Shown piece by piece: positions 48,006 through 57,272 of a stretch of DNA of 64,000 bases. Both the position numbers and the translations under genes were made by a program. Within the stretch, counting starts at the first letter, position 1. The number at the start of each line of letters is the position of its first letter. A model generated the notes under the pieces. The model saw only the letters and a program-made list of their open reading frames with translations. It did not search any database and was not told the DNA's origin. The DNA comes from Amycolatopsis antarctica (GTDB taxonomy: Bacteria > Actinomycetota > Actinomycetes > Mycobacteriales > Pseudonocardiaceae): contig NZ_NKYE01000001.1 in assembly GCF_002262875.1 (NCBI RefSeq), forward strand, positions 372,001 to 436,000, read 5' to 3'.

Positions 48006-48446
48006 TCAGCCCCCGAACATTTCGGTGATCGTGCGCTCGAGCATGAAGTAGGTACCCGGGATCATCACGAGCACCCAGACGCCGAGGATCGTCCACAGCA
48101 TCGGACGCTGCAGCGCGGGGCCCTTCGACCAGAAGTCGACGAGCATGACGCGGATCCCGTTCAGCGCGTGGTAGAGCACGGCGCCGACGAGCGCGACCTC
48201 GAGCAGGTTGACGAACGGCGTCTTGTAGGTCTCGATGACCGCGTCGTAGCTCTCCGGGGAGACGCGTACGAGAGCGGTGTCGAGGACATGGACGAACAGG
48301 AAGAAGAACGTGAGCACGCCGGTGATGCGGTGCATGACCCAGGACCACATGCCGGGGTCGCCCCGGTAGAAGGTCCCGTTACGGCGCGAGGCACCCGCCC
48401 GATCGCTGCCCGCCGTCGCTTCGGCGGTGCTAGCCGTGGTGGACAT
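48006..48446 (-). CDS. sdhC: succinate dehydrogenase cytochrome b556 subunit (SdhC)
   Basis: 146 aa with three helices and the family motif HRITGVLTFFFLFVHVLD, which provides a heme-binding His. GGAGG is 9 nt before ATG 48446. First gene of sdhCDAB; its upstream region is shared with the nucleoside-transport lipoprotein gene and holds a 20-bp palindrome. Confidence 0.93.
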   Translation of the reverse strand: MSTTASTAEATAGSDRAGASRRNGTFYRGDPGMWSWVMHRITGVLTFFFLFVHVLDTALVRVSPESYDAVIETYKTPFVNLLEVALVGAVLYHALNGIRVMLVDFWSKGPALQRPMLWTILGVWVLVMIPGTYFMLERTITEMFGG

Positions 48447-48947
48447 CGGTGAACGGCCTCCAACGTCACAGATGACTGTGCCCGGCTGACCGAGGATCTC
48501 CGCTTCACGTCGTCGCCGGTCGAGTTCACATGTGTCCACATGTGACGCCGGCGGCGACGGTGCCGCGAGGTCGAGGGCCATCGAGCCTGGATGGTTGCCG
48601 ATGCTAGACCCGCCCACTCCGGGCGGGCGCACCTCGGGTTGTCGTCTGTGATCGACCAGACACCACGAGCCCGCCGGCGCACCGGATGACGCACGTTCAT
48701 GCGTTACCCGAACGAATGACCGCGCTCCGGTGCCCTCCGGATGGACGCCGTCACTCGTCCGCGTGGTCGTCACGGTGTGTACCCGGCTGATCGCGGCCCG
48801 ATTTTCGAGCAAACGTTTCGGTTACGTGGAGTGCCACGGGTATGGCCAATTGGTCGCTTACGGGTACGGTTCGCCAGTCGAACCTGGCACTGGGGCCAGT
48901 TCATTTTCTTCGGTGGTCCGCCGTAACCCGGCGGGGGAGGAGAGACC
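48447..48947. other. 501-bp divergent intergenic region (sdhC / nucleoside lipoprotein)
   Basis: No gene with a supported start is seen. It contains the 20-bp palindrome at 48526-48545, an inverted repeat CCCGCCC/GGGCGGG around 48609-48627 and AAACGTTT at 48811-48818, the last typical of LacI-type operator cores. Promoters for both directions must lie here but were not pinned down. Confidence 0.5.
48526..48545. promoter_or_regulatory. 20-bp perfect inverted repeat upstream of sdhC
   Basis: TCACATGTG-TC-CACATGTGA, 9-bp arms with a 2-nt centre, 80 bp upstream of the sdhC start. It contains TGTG-TC-CACA, partly like Crp/GlxR sites (TGTGA-N6-TCACA) but differently spaced, and does not match the Rex consensus. 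A candidate operator for respiratory control of sdhCDAB. Confidence 0.55.
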
Positions 48948-50111
48948 GTGCGTCGAAAGCCTGGTTTCCGATTGAGCCGTGCCGGTGTCGCGGCTGTCGG
49001 CATGGTGAGCGTTCTCGTGCTCGCCGGATGCGCCAAGGACTCCGGTGGCGGCAGCGACAGCGGCGATTCCGGCGACCAGGCCGGTGGCCAGTCGTGTGTC
49101 ACGGCCGAGGCCCCGCCCGCCGCGTCCCCCGCGGCCAGCAGCTCCAGCGCGGCAGGCGAGAAGGTCGACGCCAGCGCGCTGAAGGTCGGTCTCGCCTACG
49201 ACGTCGGCGGCCGGGGTGACGCCTCCTTCAACGACGCCGCCGCCGCTGGCGTGGACAAGGCCAAGGCCGACATGGGCGTGACGGACTCCACCGAGAGCAC
49301 CGCCGCGGGCACCGAATCCGAGGACGCCAAGCAGCAGCGCCTCAACCAGATGGCGACCGAGGGCTTCAACCCGGTCATCGCCGTCGGTTTCGCCTACGCC
49401 GAGGCCGTCAAGGCCGTCGCGCCGAAGTTCCCGGACACCAAGTTCGCGATCATCGACGACGACTCGGTCCAGGCGCCGAACGTGACCCCGCTGGTCTTCG
49501 CCGAGGAGCAGGGTTCGTACCTGGCCGGCGTCGCCGCCGTGCACAAGAGCAAGAACTGCCACATCGGCTTCGTCGGCGGTGTGGACACCCCGCTGATCCA
49601 GAAGTTCGAGGCGGGCTTCCTGGCCGGTGCCAAGGCGGCCTCGGACAAGGTCAAGATCGAGGACGACTACCTCACCCCGGCCGGTGACATCACCGGGTTC
49701 AACGACCCGGGCAAGGGCAACGTCGTCGGCAAGGCCCAGGTCGACAAGGGCGCCGACGTCCTCTACCACGCGGCGGGGGCCTCCGGCCGTGGCGTGTTCG
49801 AGGCCGCGAAGGCCAACAACGCGCTCGCCATCGGCGTCGACTCCGACCAGTACAACCAGAAGACGGTCGAGGGCGTCAAGGACGTCATCATGACCTCGAT
49901 GATCAAGCGCGTCGACGTGGCGGTCTACGACTACATCCAGGCCGTCGCCAAGAACGACCTCACCTCGCTGCCGAAGCGCTTCGACCTCAAGGTCGACGGC
50001 GTCGGCTACTCCACCTCCGGTGGCATGGTCGACGACATCAAGGCCGTGCTCGACGGGTACAAGCAGCAGATCGTCGACGGCAAGATCACGGTCTCGGACA
50101 AGCCGGAATAA
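48948..50111 (+). CDS. BMP-family nucleoside-binding lipoprotein (ABC transporter)
   Basis: 387 aa. Lipobox LAGC (25-28) for lipidation at Cys28, a Ser/Gly/Ala-rich linker to about 75, then a BMP/Med/PnrA periplasmic-binding domain (KVGLAYDVGGRGDASFNDAA, GVDSDQYNQ). It delivers nucleosides to the permeases encoded downstream. The neighbouring ATPase, permeases and salvage enzymes make nucleoside uptake very likely. GGAGGAGAG precedes the GTG. A hairpin after its stop probably limits read-through into the ATPase gene. Confidence 0.93.
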   Translation: MRRKPGFRLSRAGVAAVGMVSVLVLAGCAKDSGGGSDSGDSGDQAGGQSCVTAEAPPAASPAASSSSAAGEKVDASALKVGLAYDVGGRGDASFNDAAAAGVDKAKADMGVTDSTESTAAGTESEDAKQQRLNQMATEGFNPVIAVGFAYAEAVKAVAPKFPDTKFAIIDDDSVQAPNVTPLVFAEEQGSYLAGVAAVHKSKNCHIGFVGGVDTPLIQKFEAGFLAGAKAASDKVKIEDDYLTPAGDITGFNDPGKGNVVGKAQVDKGADVLYHAAGASGRGVFEAAKANNALAIGVDSDQYNQKTVEGVKDVIMTSMIKRVDVAVYDYIQAVAKNDLTSLPKRFDLKVDGVGYSTSGGMVDDIKAVLDGYKQQIVDGKITVSDKPE

Positions 50112-50130
50112 CCAAGCCTGGTAAACACGT

Positions 50131-50167
50131 GGGGCCCACCCGACGGTGATCCCGTCCGGCGGGCCCC
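50131..50167 (+). terminator. attenuator-like hairpin after the lipoprotein gene
   Basis: GGGGCCC pairs with GGGCCCC around an inner stem closed by GACGG/CCGTC, with two mismatches. It stands between the binding-protein gene and the ATPase gene; partial termination would yield more binding protein than ATPase. Confidence 0.65.
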
Positions 50168-50196
50168 TCGTGCGTTCGTTGGGGAGTCAGCAACTC

Positions 50197-51807
50197 ATGA
50201 ACAGTCCTGAGCCCGGTGCCGCCAGGGGCGCTCCGGTCGTCGAACTCACCGGGATCACCAAGCGCTTTCCCGGTGTCGTCGCCAATTCCGACGTCAACCT
50301 CACCGTGCACGCGGGCGAGGTGCACGCCATCTGCGGTGAGAACGGCGCGGGCAAGTCGACGCTGATGAAGATCCTGTACGGGATGCAGCAGCCGGACGAG
50401 GGCAGCATCTCCGTCAACTCCTCGCCGGTCCGCCTGCGTAACCCGCAGGACGCGATCCAGGCCGGGATCGGCATGGTCCACCAGCACTTCATGCTCGCCG
50501 ACAACCTCACCGTGCGGGAGAACGTCCTGCTCGGCGCCGAGGGCCTGCACGGCATCGGCGGCAGGGCGCGCAAGCGGATGGCCGAGCTCGCCGGGCAGAC
50601 CGGTCTGCACGCCTCGCCGGACGTGCTCGTCGAACGACTCGGCGTCGCCGACCGGCAGCGTGTCGAGATCGTCAAGGTGCTCTATCGCGGCGCGAAGATC
50701 GTCATCCTGGACGAGCCGACGGCCGTGCTGGTGCCCCACGAGGTCGACGCGCTGTTCGACACGGTGCGCAGCATGCAGGCGCAGGGCTTCACCTTCCTGT
50801 TCATCTCGCACAAGCTGGACGAGGTGCGCGCGATCGCCGACACGGTCACCGTGATCCGGCGGGGCACCACCGTCGGCACCGCCGACCCGAAGACGATCAG
50901 CTCGCGCGAACTGGCCGAGATGATGGTCGGCAGCGAACTGCCCAGCCCGGAGACCCGCGAGTCCACCGTGACCACGCGGGAGGTGCTGCGCGTGCACGAC
51001 CTGCGTCTGGACACCGAGGGCTCGGCCCGTGCCGCGCTCGACCACATCTCCTTCGCCGTACGCGCGGGCGAGGTGCTCGGCGTGGCCGGGGTCGAGGGCA
51101 ACGGGCAGACCGAACTGGTCGAGACCATCATGGGCATGCGCAAGGCGAGCTCCGGCAAGGTCGAGCTCGTCGACGCCGGGGGACAGGCGCGGGACCTGAC
51201 CAGGCTCGGCACGCTGGCGCGCCGCGAGGCCGGTATCGGCTACATCCCCGAGGACCGCACCCGGCACGGCCTGCTGCTGACGCAACCGTTGTGGGTCAAC
51301 AGGATCCTCGGTTACCAGACGCGCAAGCCGGTGGCCTCCGGTCCGCTGCTGGACATCTCCGGTGCGCGCAAGGACACCGAGCGCATCGTCACCGACTACG
51401 ACGTGCGTACCCCGGGCATCGACGTGCCCGCGGGCGCGCTGTCCGGTGGCAACCAGCAGAAACTGATCGTCGGGCGGGAACTGTCCGGCACACCGGTGCT
51501 GCTGATCGCCTCGCACCCGACTCGCGGCGTCGACGTGGGTGCGCAGGCGCTGATCTGGGAGCAGATCCGCCTCGCCAGGGCCGAGGGGCTCGCGGTGCTG
51601 CTGATCTCGGCCGACCTCGACGAGCTGATCGGCCTTTCCGACACGATCCGGGTGATGTTGCGCGGCAGGCTGGTGACCGAGGCCGACCCGGCCACGGTCA
51701 CCCCGACCGAGCTCGGTTCGGCGATGACCGGCGCGGGCGAGACCGACGCCGCCGCCGACGGTCCGGACGTGTCCGCTGTGTCTGAATCGGACGGTGAACA
51801 GTCGTGA
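50197..51807 (+). CDS. nucleoside ABC transporter ATPase (two fused ABC domains)
   Basis: 536 aa with duplicated ATPase domains. The first has Walker A GENGAGKST (47-55) and Walker B VILDEPTAVL; the second has a weakened Walker A (GVEGNGQTEL) but an intact signature LSGGNQQKL and HPTRGVDVGAQ, the usual asymmetry of the ribose/nucleoside importers. It powers the two permeases that follow. GGGGAG precedes the ATG. The stop overlaps the permease GTG. Confidence 0.94.
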   Translation: MNSPEPGAARGAPVVELTGITKRFPGVVANSDVNLTVHAGEVHAICGENGAGKSTLMKILYGMQQPDEGSISVNSSPVRLRNPQDAIQAGIGMVHQHFMLADNLTVRENVLLGAEGLHGIGGRARKRMAELAGQTGLHASPDVLVERLGVADRQRVEIVKVLYRGAKIVILDEPTAVLVPHEVDALFDTVRSMQAQGFTFLFISHKLDEVRAIADTVTVIRRGTTVGTADPKTISSRELAEMMVGSELPSPETRESTVTTREVLRVHDLRLDTEGSARAALDHISFAVRAGEVLGVAGVEGNGQTELVETIMGMRKASSGKVELVDAGGQARDLTRLGTLARREAGIGYIPEDRTRHGLLLTQPLWVNRILGYQTRKPVASGPLLDISGARKDTERIVTDYDVRTPGIDVPAGALSGGNQQKLIVGRELSGTPVLLIASHPTRGVDVGAQALIWEQIRLARAEGLAVLLISADLDELIGLSDTIRVMLRGRLVTEADPATVTPTELGSAMTGAGETDAAADGPDVSAVSESDGEQS

Positions 51808-52910
51808 CTTCCTGGCGTACCAAGCTTCTTCCGCCACTGCTGGCGATCGCCTTCGCCGTACTGCTGTCCAGTGTGGCCCTGCTGATCTCCGGCGCGGATC
51901 CGTTGCAGGCGTTCGGCACGATGCTGCGCCAGCTCGGGCAGGGCACCATCGCGGTGGACACGGTGAACCTGGCGACGGTCTACTACCTGGCCGGGCTCGC
52001 GGTGGCCATCGGCTTCCAGATGAACCTGTTCAACATCGGCGTCGAGGGCCAGTACCGGTTCGCCGCGATCATCGCGGCGATCGTCGGCGCGGCCGTGAAG
52101 CTGCCGCCGGTGCTGCACACCGCGTTCATCATCCTGGTGGCCGCGCTCGCCGGCGCGGCGTACGCGGCGATCCCGGCCATCCTGAAGGTGACGCGCGGCG
52201 TCAGCGAGGTCATCTCCACGATCATGCTGAACGCGATCGCCGGTGGCCTGATCGCCTTCCTGGTCAACCCGGACCAGTTCGGCGTGCAGCGCGGCAACAA
52301 TGTGAGCACCGCGGAGATCCCCGAGTCGGGCCAGCTTCCTGGCCTGCCGCTGGGTGATCTCGGCGCGCTGTTCGGCTTCTTCTTCGTCGCGGTGGCGATC
52401 GGCTTCGCGTACTGGTTCATGCTCAGCCGCACCCGGTTCGGCTTCGAGCTCAAGGCCAGTGGCGAGTCGTCCACCGCGGCCGAGGCGGGTGGCGTCAACG
52501 CGAAGAAGATGGTGCTGACGGCGATGTTGCTCTCCGGGGCCGTCGCCGGGATGGTCGCGCTGCCGGAACTGCTCGGCCGCGACCACGTCTACGGCATCAC
52601 CTCCACCCAGCAGTACGGCTTCACCGGTATCGCGGTGGCACTGCTGGGCCGCAACCACCCGGCCGGCATCGCGCTCGGTGCGCTGTTGTGGGCGTTCCTG
52701 GACAAGTCGGCGGTGTCGCTGGAACAGATCCAGGTGCCCAAGGAGATCGCGACGATCATCCAGGGCACGATCGTGCTGTCGGTGGTGGTCGCCTACGAGA
52801 TCGTCAAACGGGCCGACCTCGCCGCGGAACAGCGCAGGGTGGGCCGGGCACTGGGCGGTAACGGCCCCGGCGGCAAGCCCGCCGACGTGCACGAAGGGGG
52901 CGCGGTATGA
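51804..52910 (+). CDS. nucleoside ABC transporter permease 1
   Basis: 368 aa, about ten helices. The conserved loop VEGQYRFAAIIAAIVGA follows NIG (FNIGVEGQ, typical of BmpA/YufP permeases). The GTG start overlaps the ATPase stop and the stop overlaps the second permease start, so all four transporter genes are coupled. It imports nucleosides together with permease 2. Confidence 0.92.
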   Translation: MTSWRTKLLPPLLAIAFAVLLSSVALLISGADPLQAFGTMLRQLGQGTIAVDTVNLATVYYLAGLAVAIGFQMNLFNIGVEGQYRFAAIIAAIVGAAVKLPPVLHTAFIILVAALAGAAYAAIPAILKVTRGVSEVISTIMLNAIAGGLIAFLVNPDQFGVQRGNNVSTAEIPESGQLPGLPLGDLGALFGFFFVAVAIGFAYWFMLSRTRFGFELKASGESSTAAEAGGVNAKKMVLTAMLLSGAVAGMVALPELLGRDHVYGITSTQQYGFTGIAVALLGRNHPAGIALGALLWAFLDKSAVSLEQIQVPKEIATIIQGTIVLSVVVAYEIVKRADLAAEQRRVGRALGGNGPGGKPADVHEGGAV

Positions 52911-54187
52911 GCAACATGGTGATGGACGTGCCCTCGGGCGGCAGTGGTTCGACCATGCCGCCCGCACCGGAGAAGCGGAGCCTGCCCGGCTGGGCGCGCG
53001 GGGCGCTGTGGGCGGTCGTCGCGATCGCGGCCCTGTCCGCGACCTCGTACCTGACCGGTCTCAACGTGCTGACCTCGTCGAACACGACGCAGACGGCGCT
53101 GCGCCTCGCGCTGCCGATCCTGCTCGCCGCGCTCGGCGGCATGTGGGCGGAACGGTCCGGCGTGATCAACATCGGCCTCGAGGGCATGATGATCCTCGGT
53201 ACGTGGGGCGCGGCCTGGGGCGCGTTCTACGGCGGGGTCTGGGCCGGGCTCGGCGCGGCGATCCTGTTCGGCGGACTGGGCGGGCTGCTGCACGCGCTGG
53301 CGACGGTCACCTTCAACGTCAACCACATCGTCTCCGGCGTGGCGATCAACCTGCTGGGACTCGGCGTCGCGAAGTACCTGGCGACGCTGGTGTTCCAGCC
53401 GCTGTCCGGCAACCCGAGGCAGTCGCCGCCGGTGCCGAAGTTCGACACGTACTCGGCGACCTTCCTCTCCGACTGGCTCGGTGACCTGGAGGACCAGCAG
53501 CGGGTCGGGCTCTCCGACGTGGCGGGCATCGTGCGCGGCCTGATCACCGAGGTCTCGCCGCTGACCGTGATCGCGCTGCTGCTGATCCCGGTGAGTTACC
53601 TGATCCTCTGGCGCACCCGCTTCGGCCTGCGGCTGCGTTCCTGCGGGGAGAACCCGGTCGCCGCGGAATCGCTCGGCGTCAACGTCTATCTGCACAAGTA
53701 CGCCGCGCTGGCGATCTCGGGCGGGCTGGCCGGTATGGGCGGTGCCTCACTGGTGCTGCTGCCCGGTGGCGCGGACTACCTGGAGAACCAGACGAACGGC
53801 CGAGGCTACATCGGCCTCGCCGCGATGATCTTCGGCAACTGGCGGCCCGGTGGCCTGCTCGGTGGTGCCGCCCTGTTCGGTTACGCCGACGGCCTGCAAC
53901 TCTCCGGCGGCGGCGAGGCGGTGCTGGCGCTGTTCTACGGTGCGGCGATCGCACTCGGTGTGCTGTTCGTGGTCAAGATGGTCAAGCGGGACTGGCTGCC
54001 CGCGCTGCTCAGCGCGGCGGGCGCCGGACTCCTGTACTACATCTACTGGGCCAACGACGAGCTGCCGGACGACCTGATCCCGTACACGCCGCACTTCGTC
54101 ACGCTCATCGTGCTGGCCGTCGCTGCGCAACGGCTCCGGCCACCGAAGTCGATCGGCAAGCGCTACCGGCGCGGGGAGGACGAGTAG
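52907..54187 (+). CDS. nucleoside ABC transporter permease 2
   Basis: 426 aa, about ten helices with the family loop ERSGVINIGLEGMMILG and GRGYIGLAAMIFGNWRPGG near the C-terminal half. A 40-residue hydrophilic N-terminus precedes the first helix. Pairs with the preceding permease. Its last base is shared with the GTG of the cytidine deaminase gene, showing an uninterrupted uptake-to-catabolism operon. Confidence 0.92.
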   Translation: MSNMVMDVPSGGSGSTMPPAPEKRSLPGWARGALWAVVAIAALSATSYLTGLNVLTSSNTTQTALRLALPILLAALGGMWAERSGVINIGLEGMMILGTWGAAWGAFYGGVWAGLGAAILFGGLGGLLHALATVTFNVNHIVSGVAINLLGLGVAKYLATLVFQPLSGNPRQSPPVPKFDTYSATFLSDWLGDLEDQQRVGLSDVAGIVRGLITEVSPLTVIALLLIPVSYLILWRTRFGLRLRSCGENPVAAESLGVNVYLHKYAALAISGGLAGMGGASLVLLPGGADYLENQTNGRGYIGLAAMIFGNWRPGGLLGGAALFGYADGLQLSGGGEAVLALFYGAAIALGVLFVVKMVKRDWLPALLSAAGAGLLYYIYWANDELPDDLIPYTPHFVTLIVLAVAAQRLRPPKSIGKRYRRGEDE

Positions 54188-54585
54188 TGGTCTCGCCCGG
54201 AGTCGACTGGGAGGCGTTGCGGGCGAGCGCGGTGCGGGCCGCGCAGAGTGCGTACGCGCCGTACTCGGGCCTGCGAGTGGGCGTCGCGGGGATCGTCGAC
54301 GACGGTCGCATGGTGCTCGGCTGCAACGTCGAGAACGCCTCCTACGGCCTCGGCCTGTGCGCGGAGTGCACGATGGCGGGCCAGCTCCGGCTCTCCGGCG
54401 GCGGCAGGCTGGTGGCCGTCGCCTGCCGCGGTGGCACCGGCGAGCTGCTGATGCCCTGCGGACGGTGCAGGCAGATCCTGTTCGAGCTGGGTGGCGGGGC
54501 CTGCCTGGTCGACACGCCGCGCGGAATCCTGCCGATGACCGAGGTGCTGCCCGAGGCGTTCGGGCCCGCCGACCTGCCATCGTGA
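54187..54585 (+). CDS. cdd: cytidine deaminase
   Basis: 132 aa, homotetrameric small type. The zinc site is Cys58-Ala-Glu60 (GLCAECTMAG), where Glu60 shuttles protons, with Cys91 and Cys94 in MPCGRCRQ. It deaminates cytidine and deoxycytidine to uridine forms. It begins within the stop of the permease and precedes deoA by 43 bp, so imported pyrimidine nucleosides can be used directly. Confidence 0.95.
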   Translation: MVSPGVDWEALRASAVRAAQSAYAPYSGLRVGVAGIVDDGRMVLGCNVENASYGLGLCAECTMAGQLRLSGGGRLVAVACRGGTGELLMPCGRCRQILFELGGGACLVDTPRGILPMTEVLPEAFGPADLPS

Positions 54586-54628
54586 CCGGGTTCCGGCCCG
54601 CGCGCGAGACGCTGATCTGGAGCGATGC

Positions 54629-55978
54629 ATGACCACGGAGCCCTTTGCCGCCGTCGACGTGATCCGGGCGAAGCGGGACGGTGCCCGGCTCGACGACGAG
54701 CGGATCGCCTGGGTGATCGACGCCTACACCCGCGGCGTGGTCGCCGAGGAGCAGATGTCGGCGCTCGCCATGGCGATCTTCCTGCGCGGAATGGACGCCG
54801 CCGAGACGGCCCGCTGGACCGGCGCGATGATCGACTCGGGGGAGCGGCTGTCGCTGACCTCCGCCCGTCCGACCGTCGACAAGCACTCGACCGGCGGGGT
54901 CGGCGACAAGATCACCCTGCCGCTCGCGCCGCTGGTAGCGGCCTGCGGTGCGGCCGTTCCGCAGCTTTCCGGGCGGGGGCTGGGCCACACCGGGGGCACG
55001 CTGGACAAGCTGGAGTCGATCCCCGGCTGGCGGGCGGAGCTGTCCACGGCCGAGATCGGCAAGCAGCTCGACGAGGTCGGGGCCGTGGTGTGCGCGGCGA
55101 CCGAGGGACTGGCTCCGGCCGACCGCAAGCTGTACGCGCTGCGCGATGTCACCGCCACGGTGGAATCCGTTCCGCTGATCGCCAGCTCGATCATGAGCAA
55201 GAAGATCGCCGAGGGCGCGGCCGGTCTGGTGCTGGACGTCAAGGTCGGCTCCGGCGCGTTCATGAAGACCGCCGAGCAGGCGCGGGAACTGGCCGCGGCG
55301 ATGGTGGAAATCGGTGCGGCGCACGGGGTGCGTACCAGTGCGCTGCTCACCGACATGAGCACTCCGCTCGGCCGGGCCGTCGGCAACGCCGTCGAGGTCG
55401 CCGAGTCGGTGGAGGTGCTGCGCGGCGGCGGGCCCGCGGACGTGGTCGCGCTGACGCTGGCACTGGCCCGCGAGATGCTGGACCTGGCGGGCCTGCCGGA
55501 CGCCGATCCCGCCGAGGCGCTGGCCTCCGGCCGGGCGTACGACACCTGGTGCCGGATGATCCGCGCGCAGGGCGGCGACCCGGAGGCCGAGCTGCCCCGG
55601 CCACGGCACGTGCACACGGTGTCCGCCACCGAGACCGGCACACTGTCCACAATGGACGCTTATGGGGTCGGCGTCGCGGCCTGGCGGCTCGGTGCCGGAC
55701 GTGCCCGCCGGGGAGAGCGGGTCCAGTACGCCGCCGGAATCCGTTGCCTGGCAAAGCCGGGCGAGTACGTCGAGGCGGGCGACCCGGTACTGGAACTGCA
55801 CACCGACACCCCGGACGCCGTCCCGGCCGCGCTGGCCGCACTGGACGGGGCGCTGACCTACACGCCCGCGGATCCCTCGCCTGCCAAGGATTCGCTGCCT
55901 GTCAAGGAGAAGGGCTCGCACACGAACGATGCCCCCGCCGGCGGCGAGGGCATCGTCCTCGAGGTCGTGCGCGGCTGA
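54629..55978 (+). CDS. deoA: thymidine phosphorylase
   Basis: 449 aa. Phosphate loop DKHSTGGVGDK and signature SGRGLGHTGGTLDKLESIPG, then the substrate region ASSIMSKKIAEGA, with a C-terminal mixed domain. It cleaves thymidine with phosphate to thymine and deoxyribose-1-phosphate. The C-terminal tail carries an inserted charged segment (TPADPSPAKDSLPVKEKGSH), and the last residues are LEVVRG. It ends 12 bp before a gene on the other strand. Confidence 0.95.
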   Translation: MTTEPFAAVDVIRAKRDGARLDDERIAWVIDAYTRGVVAEEQMSALAMAIFLRGMDAAETARWTGAMIDSGERLSLTSARPTVDKHSTGGVGDKITLPLAPLVAACGAAVPQLSGRGLGHTGGTLDKLESIPGWRAELSTAEIGKQLDEVGAVVCAATEGLAPADRKLYALRDVTATVESVPLIASSIMSKKIAEGAAGLVLDVKVGSGAFMKTAEQARELAAAMVEIGAAHGVRTSALLTDMSTPLGRAVGNAVEVAESVEVLRGGGPADVVALTLALAREMLDLAGLPDADPAEALASGRAYDTWCRMIRAQGGDPEAELPRPRHVHTVSATETGTLSTMDAYGVGVAAWRLGAGRARRGERVQYAAGIRCLAKPGEYVEAGDPVLELHTDTPDAVPAALAALDGALTYTPADPSPAKDSLPVKEKGSHTNDAPAGGEGIVLEVVRG

Positions 55979-55990
55979 GCCCGCGCGGCG

Positions 55991-57082
55991 TCAGTCCTCG
56001 GAACCGTCGCCGTTCGACTCGGCGTTCTTGCTCTTGCCGTCGGCGCTCTTCGGTGCGCGGCCGTTGCGGGCCCGGCGCGGCTGGCGGACGGGCTGCTGGG
56101 TCGGCATCGGGGGCTGCTGCAGGGGCCCGCCGCCGAGCATGAGCTCCGCGAAGGTCGCCATCGCCTCGTCGAGCTGGCCGCCGATCCGGCGCTCGGACTC
56201 CTCGTTGCTCTTGCGCACCACGGAGGTCAGCGATTCGGTGTCGGGCTGGTTGTCGATCGTGCCCTGCACGCTCGTCAGCGCCTTCTTCACCGCGTTGTCC
56301 AGGTCGGTGAGCTTGCCGGTGACGGCGCCCTCGACCTTGTCCACCCGGGTCGAGAGGTCCTCGATGCGGGTGGTGGCCTGCTCGATCCGGTCGGCGACGC
56401 CGTCCAGGCGCTCGGTGGCGTCGATCGCCTCGCTGGCCTCGCGCACGGCGGTGCGCACGCCGCTGTCGGTGCTGTCCAGGCGCTCGCGGGTGGCGGTGTC
56501 CAGCTCCTCGATGCGGGTGCGGACATCGGTCTCCAGCGCTTCGACACGCTCGCGCAGCGCGGTCTCGGCCACGTCGATGCGCTCGCGCACCGGACCGTGC
56601 ACGGCGTGCGGCAGCGAGTCGGCCTTGCTGTCCTGCTTGTCCAGGTGCACGTCCAGCTCGTCGAGGCGACGGTGGATGTTCTGCAGCTTGTCCTCGAGGC
56701 CGTCCATCCGGCCCGCGACGCCCTCGAAGCGCCCGGCCATGCCGTCGAGGCGGCCGTCGAGCTGGGCGAAGGGCTTGGCCAGCTTGTCGACGATGGTGTC
56801 GACGGCGCGGGCGACGGCGGCGATGGCGTTGTCCTGCGCCTCGAGCCGCGACATCGCCTCGTCGAGGCGTTCGGCGAGCACGCCGACCTCGGTGCGGTCG
56901 GGCAGCTCGGAGAGGCGCTTGCGGACGGCGCCGAGCGAGTCGACGGGGGCCAGGCGGGCGTAGATGTCGTCGAGCGAATCGAAGATCTGCTGCTGCTCGC
57001 TCTCACGCACCTCGGCCGCGCGCACCAGCATGTTGCGCATCCGGTCGAAGGACGGGGCGGCGATCTGATTATCAGTGGTCAC
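55991..57082 (-). CDS. long coiled-coil protein (hypothetical)
   Basis: 363 aa, almost entirely heptad-like helical sequence (residues 20-310), for example [20 protein letters not shown] and [20 protein letters not shown], with a basic, Asn/Lys/Ser-rich tail ([20 protein letters not shown]). It resembles apolipoprotein-like or phasin-like scaffold proteins, which bind lipid bodies, but there is no specific signature. The RC start at 57082 is supported by AAGGACAATCC upstream. It stands alone on the minus strand between deoA and add. Confidence 0.7.
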   Translation of the reverse strand: MTTDNQIAAPSFDRMRNMLVRAAEVRESEQQQIFDSLDDIYARLAPVDSLGAVRKRLSELPDRTEVGVLAERLDEAMSRLEAQDNAIAAVARAVDTIVDKLAKPFAQLDGRLDGMAGRFEGVAGRMDGLEDKLQNIHRRLDELDVHLDKQDSKADSLPHAVHGPVRERIDVAETALRERVEALETDVRTRIEELDTATRERLDSTDSGVRTAVREASEAIDATERLDGVADRIEQATTRIEDLSTRVDKVEGAVTGKLTDLDNAVKKALTSVQGTIDNQPDTESLTSVVRKSNEESERRIGGQLDEAMATFAELMLGGGPLQQPPMPTQQPVRQPRRARNGRAPKSADGKSKNAESNGDGSED

Positions 57083-57272
57083 GGGGATTGTCCTTCAGGG
57101 GCGGGGAAGGGACTTCTCCGCAGCCTATCGAGCAGAGGATTGCACTGGGTATCGCCCCCATCAAGATGCCCGTGAACTGCACCTGCATCCGGGTGAACCG
57201 GTTGCTCCGAATGGCGCTGATGGTGAGGCCGGAGGCGGCTGTCTGGTCCGTGTGGGCGGGTACTGTCGCTCC

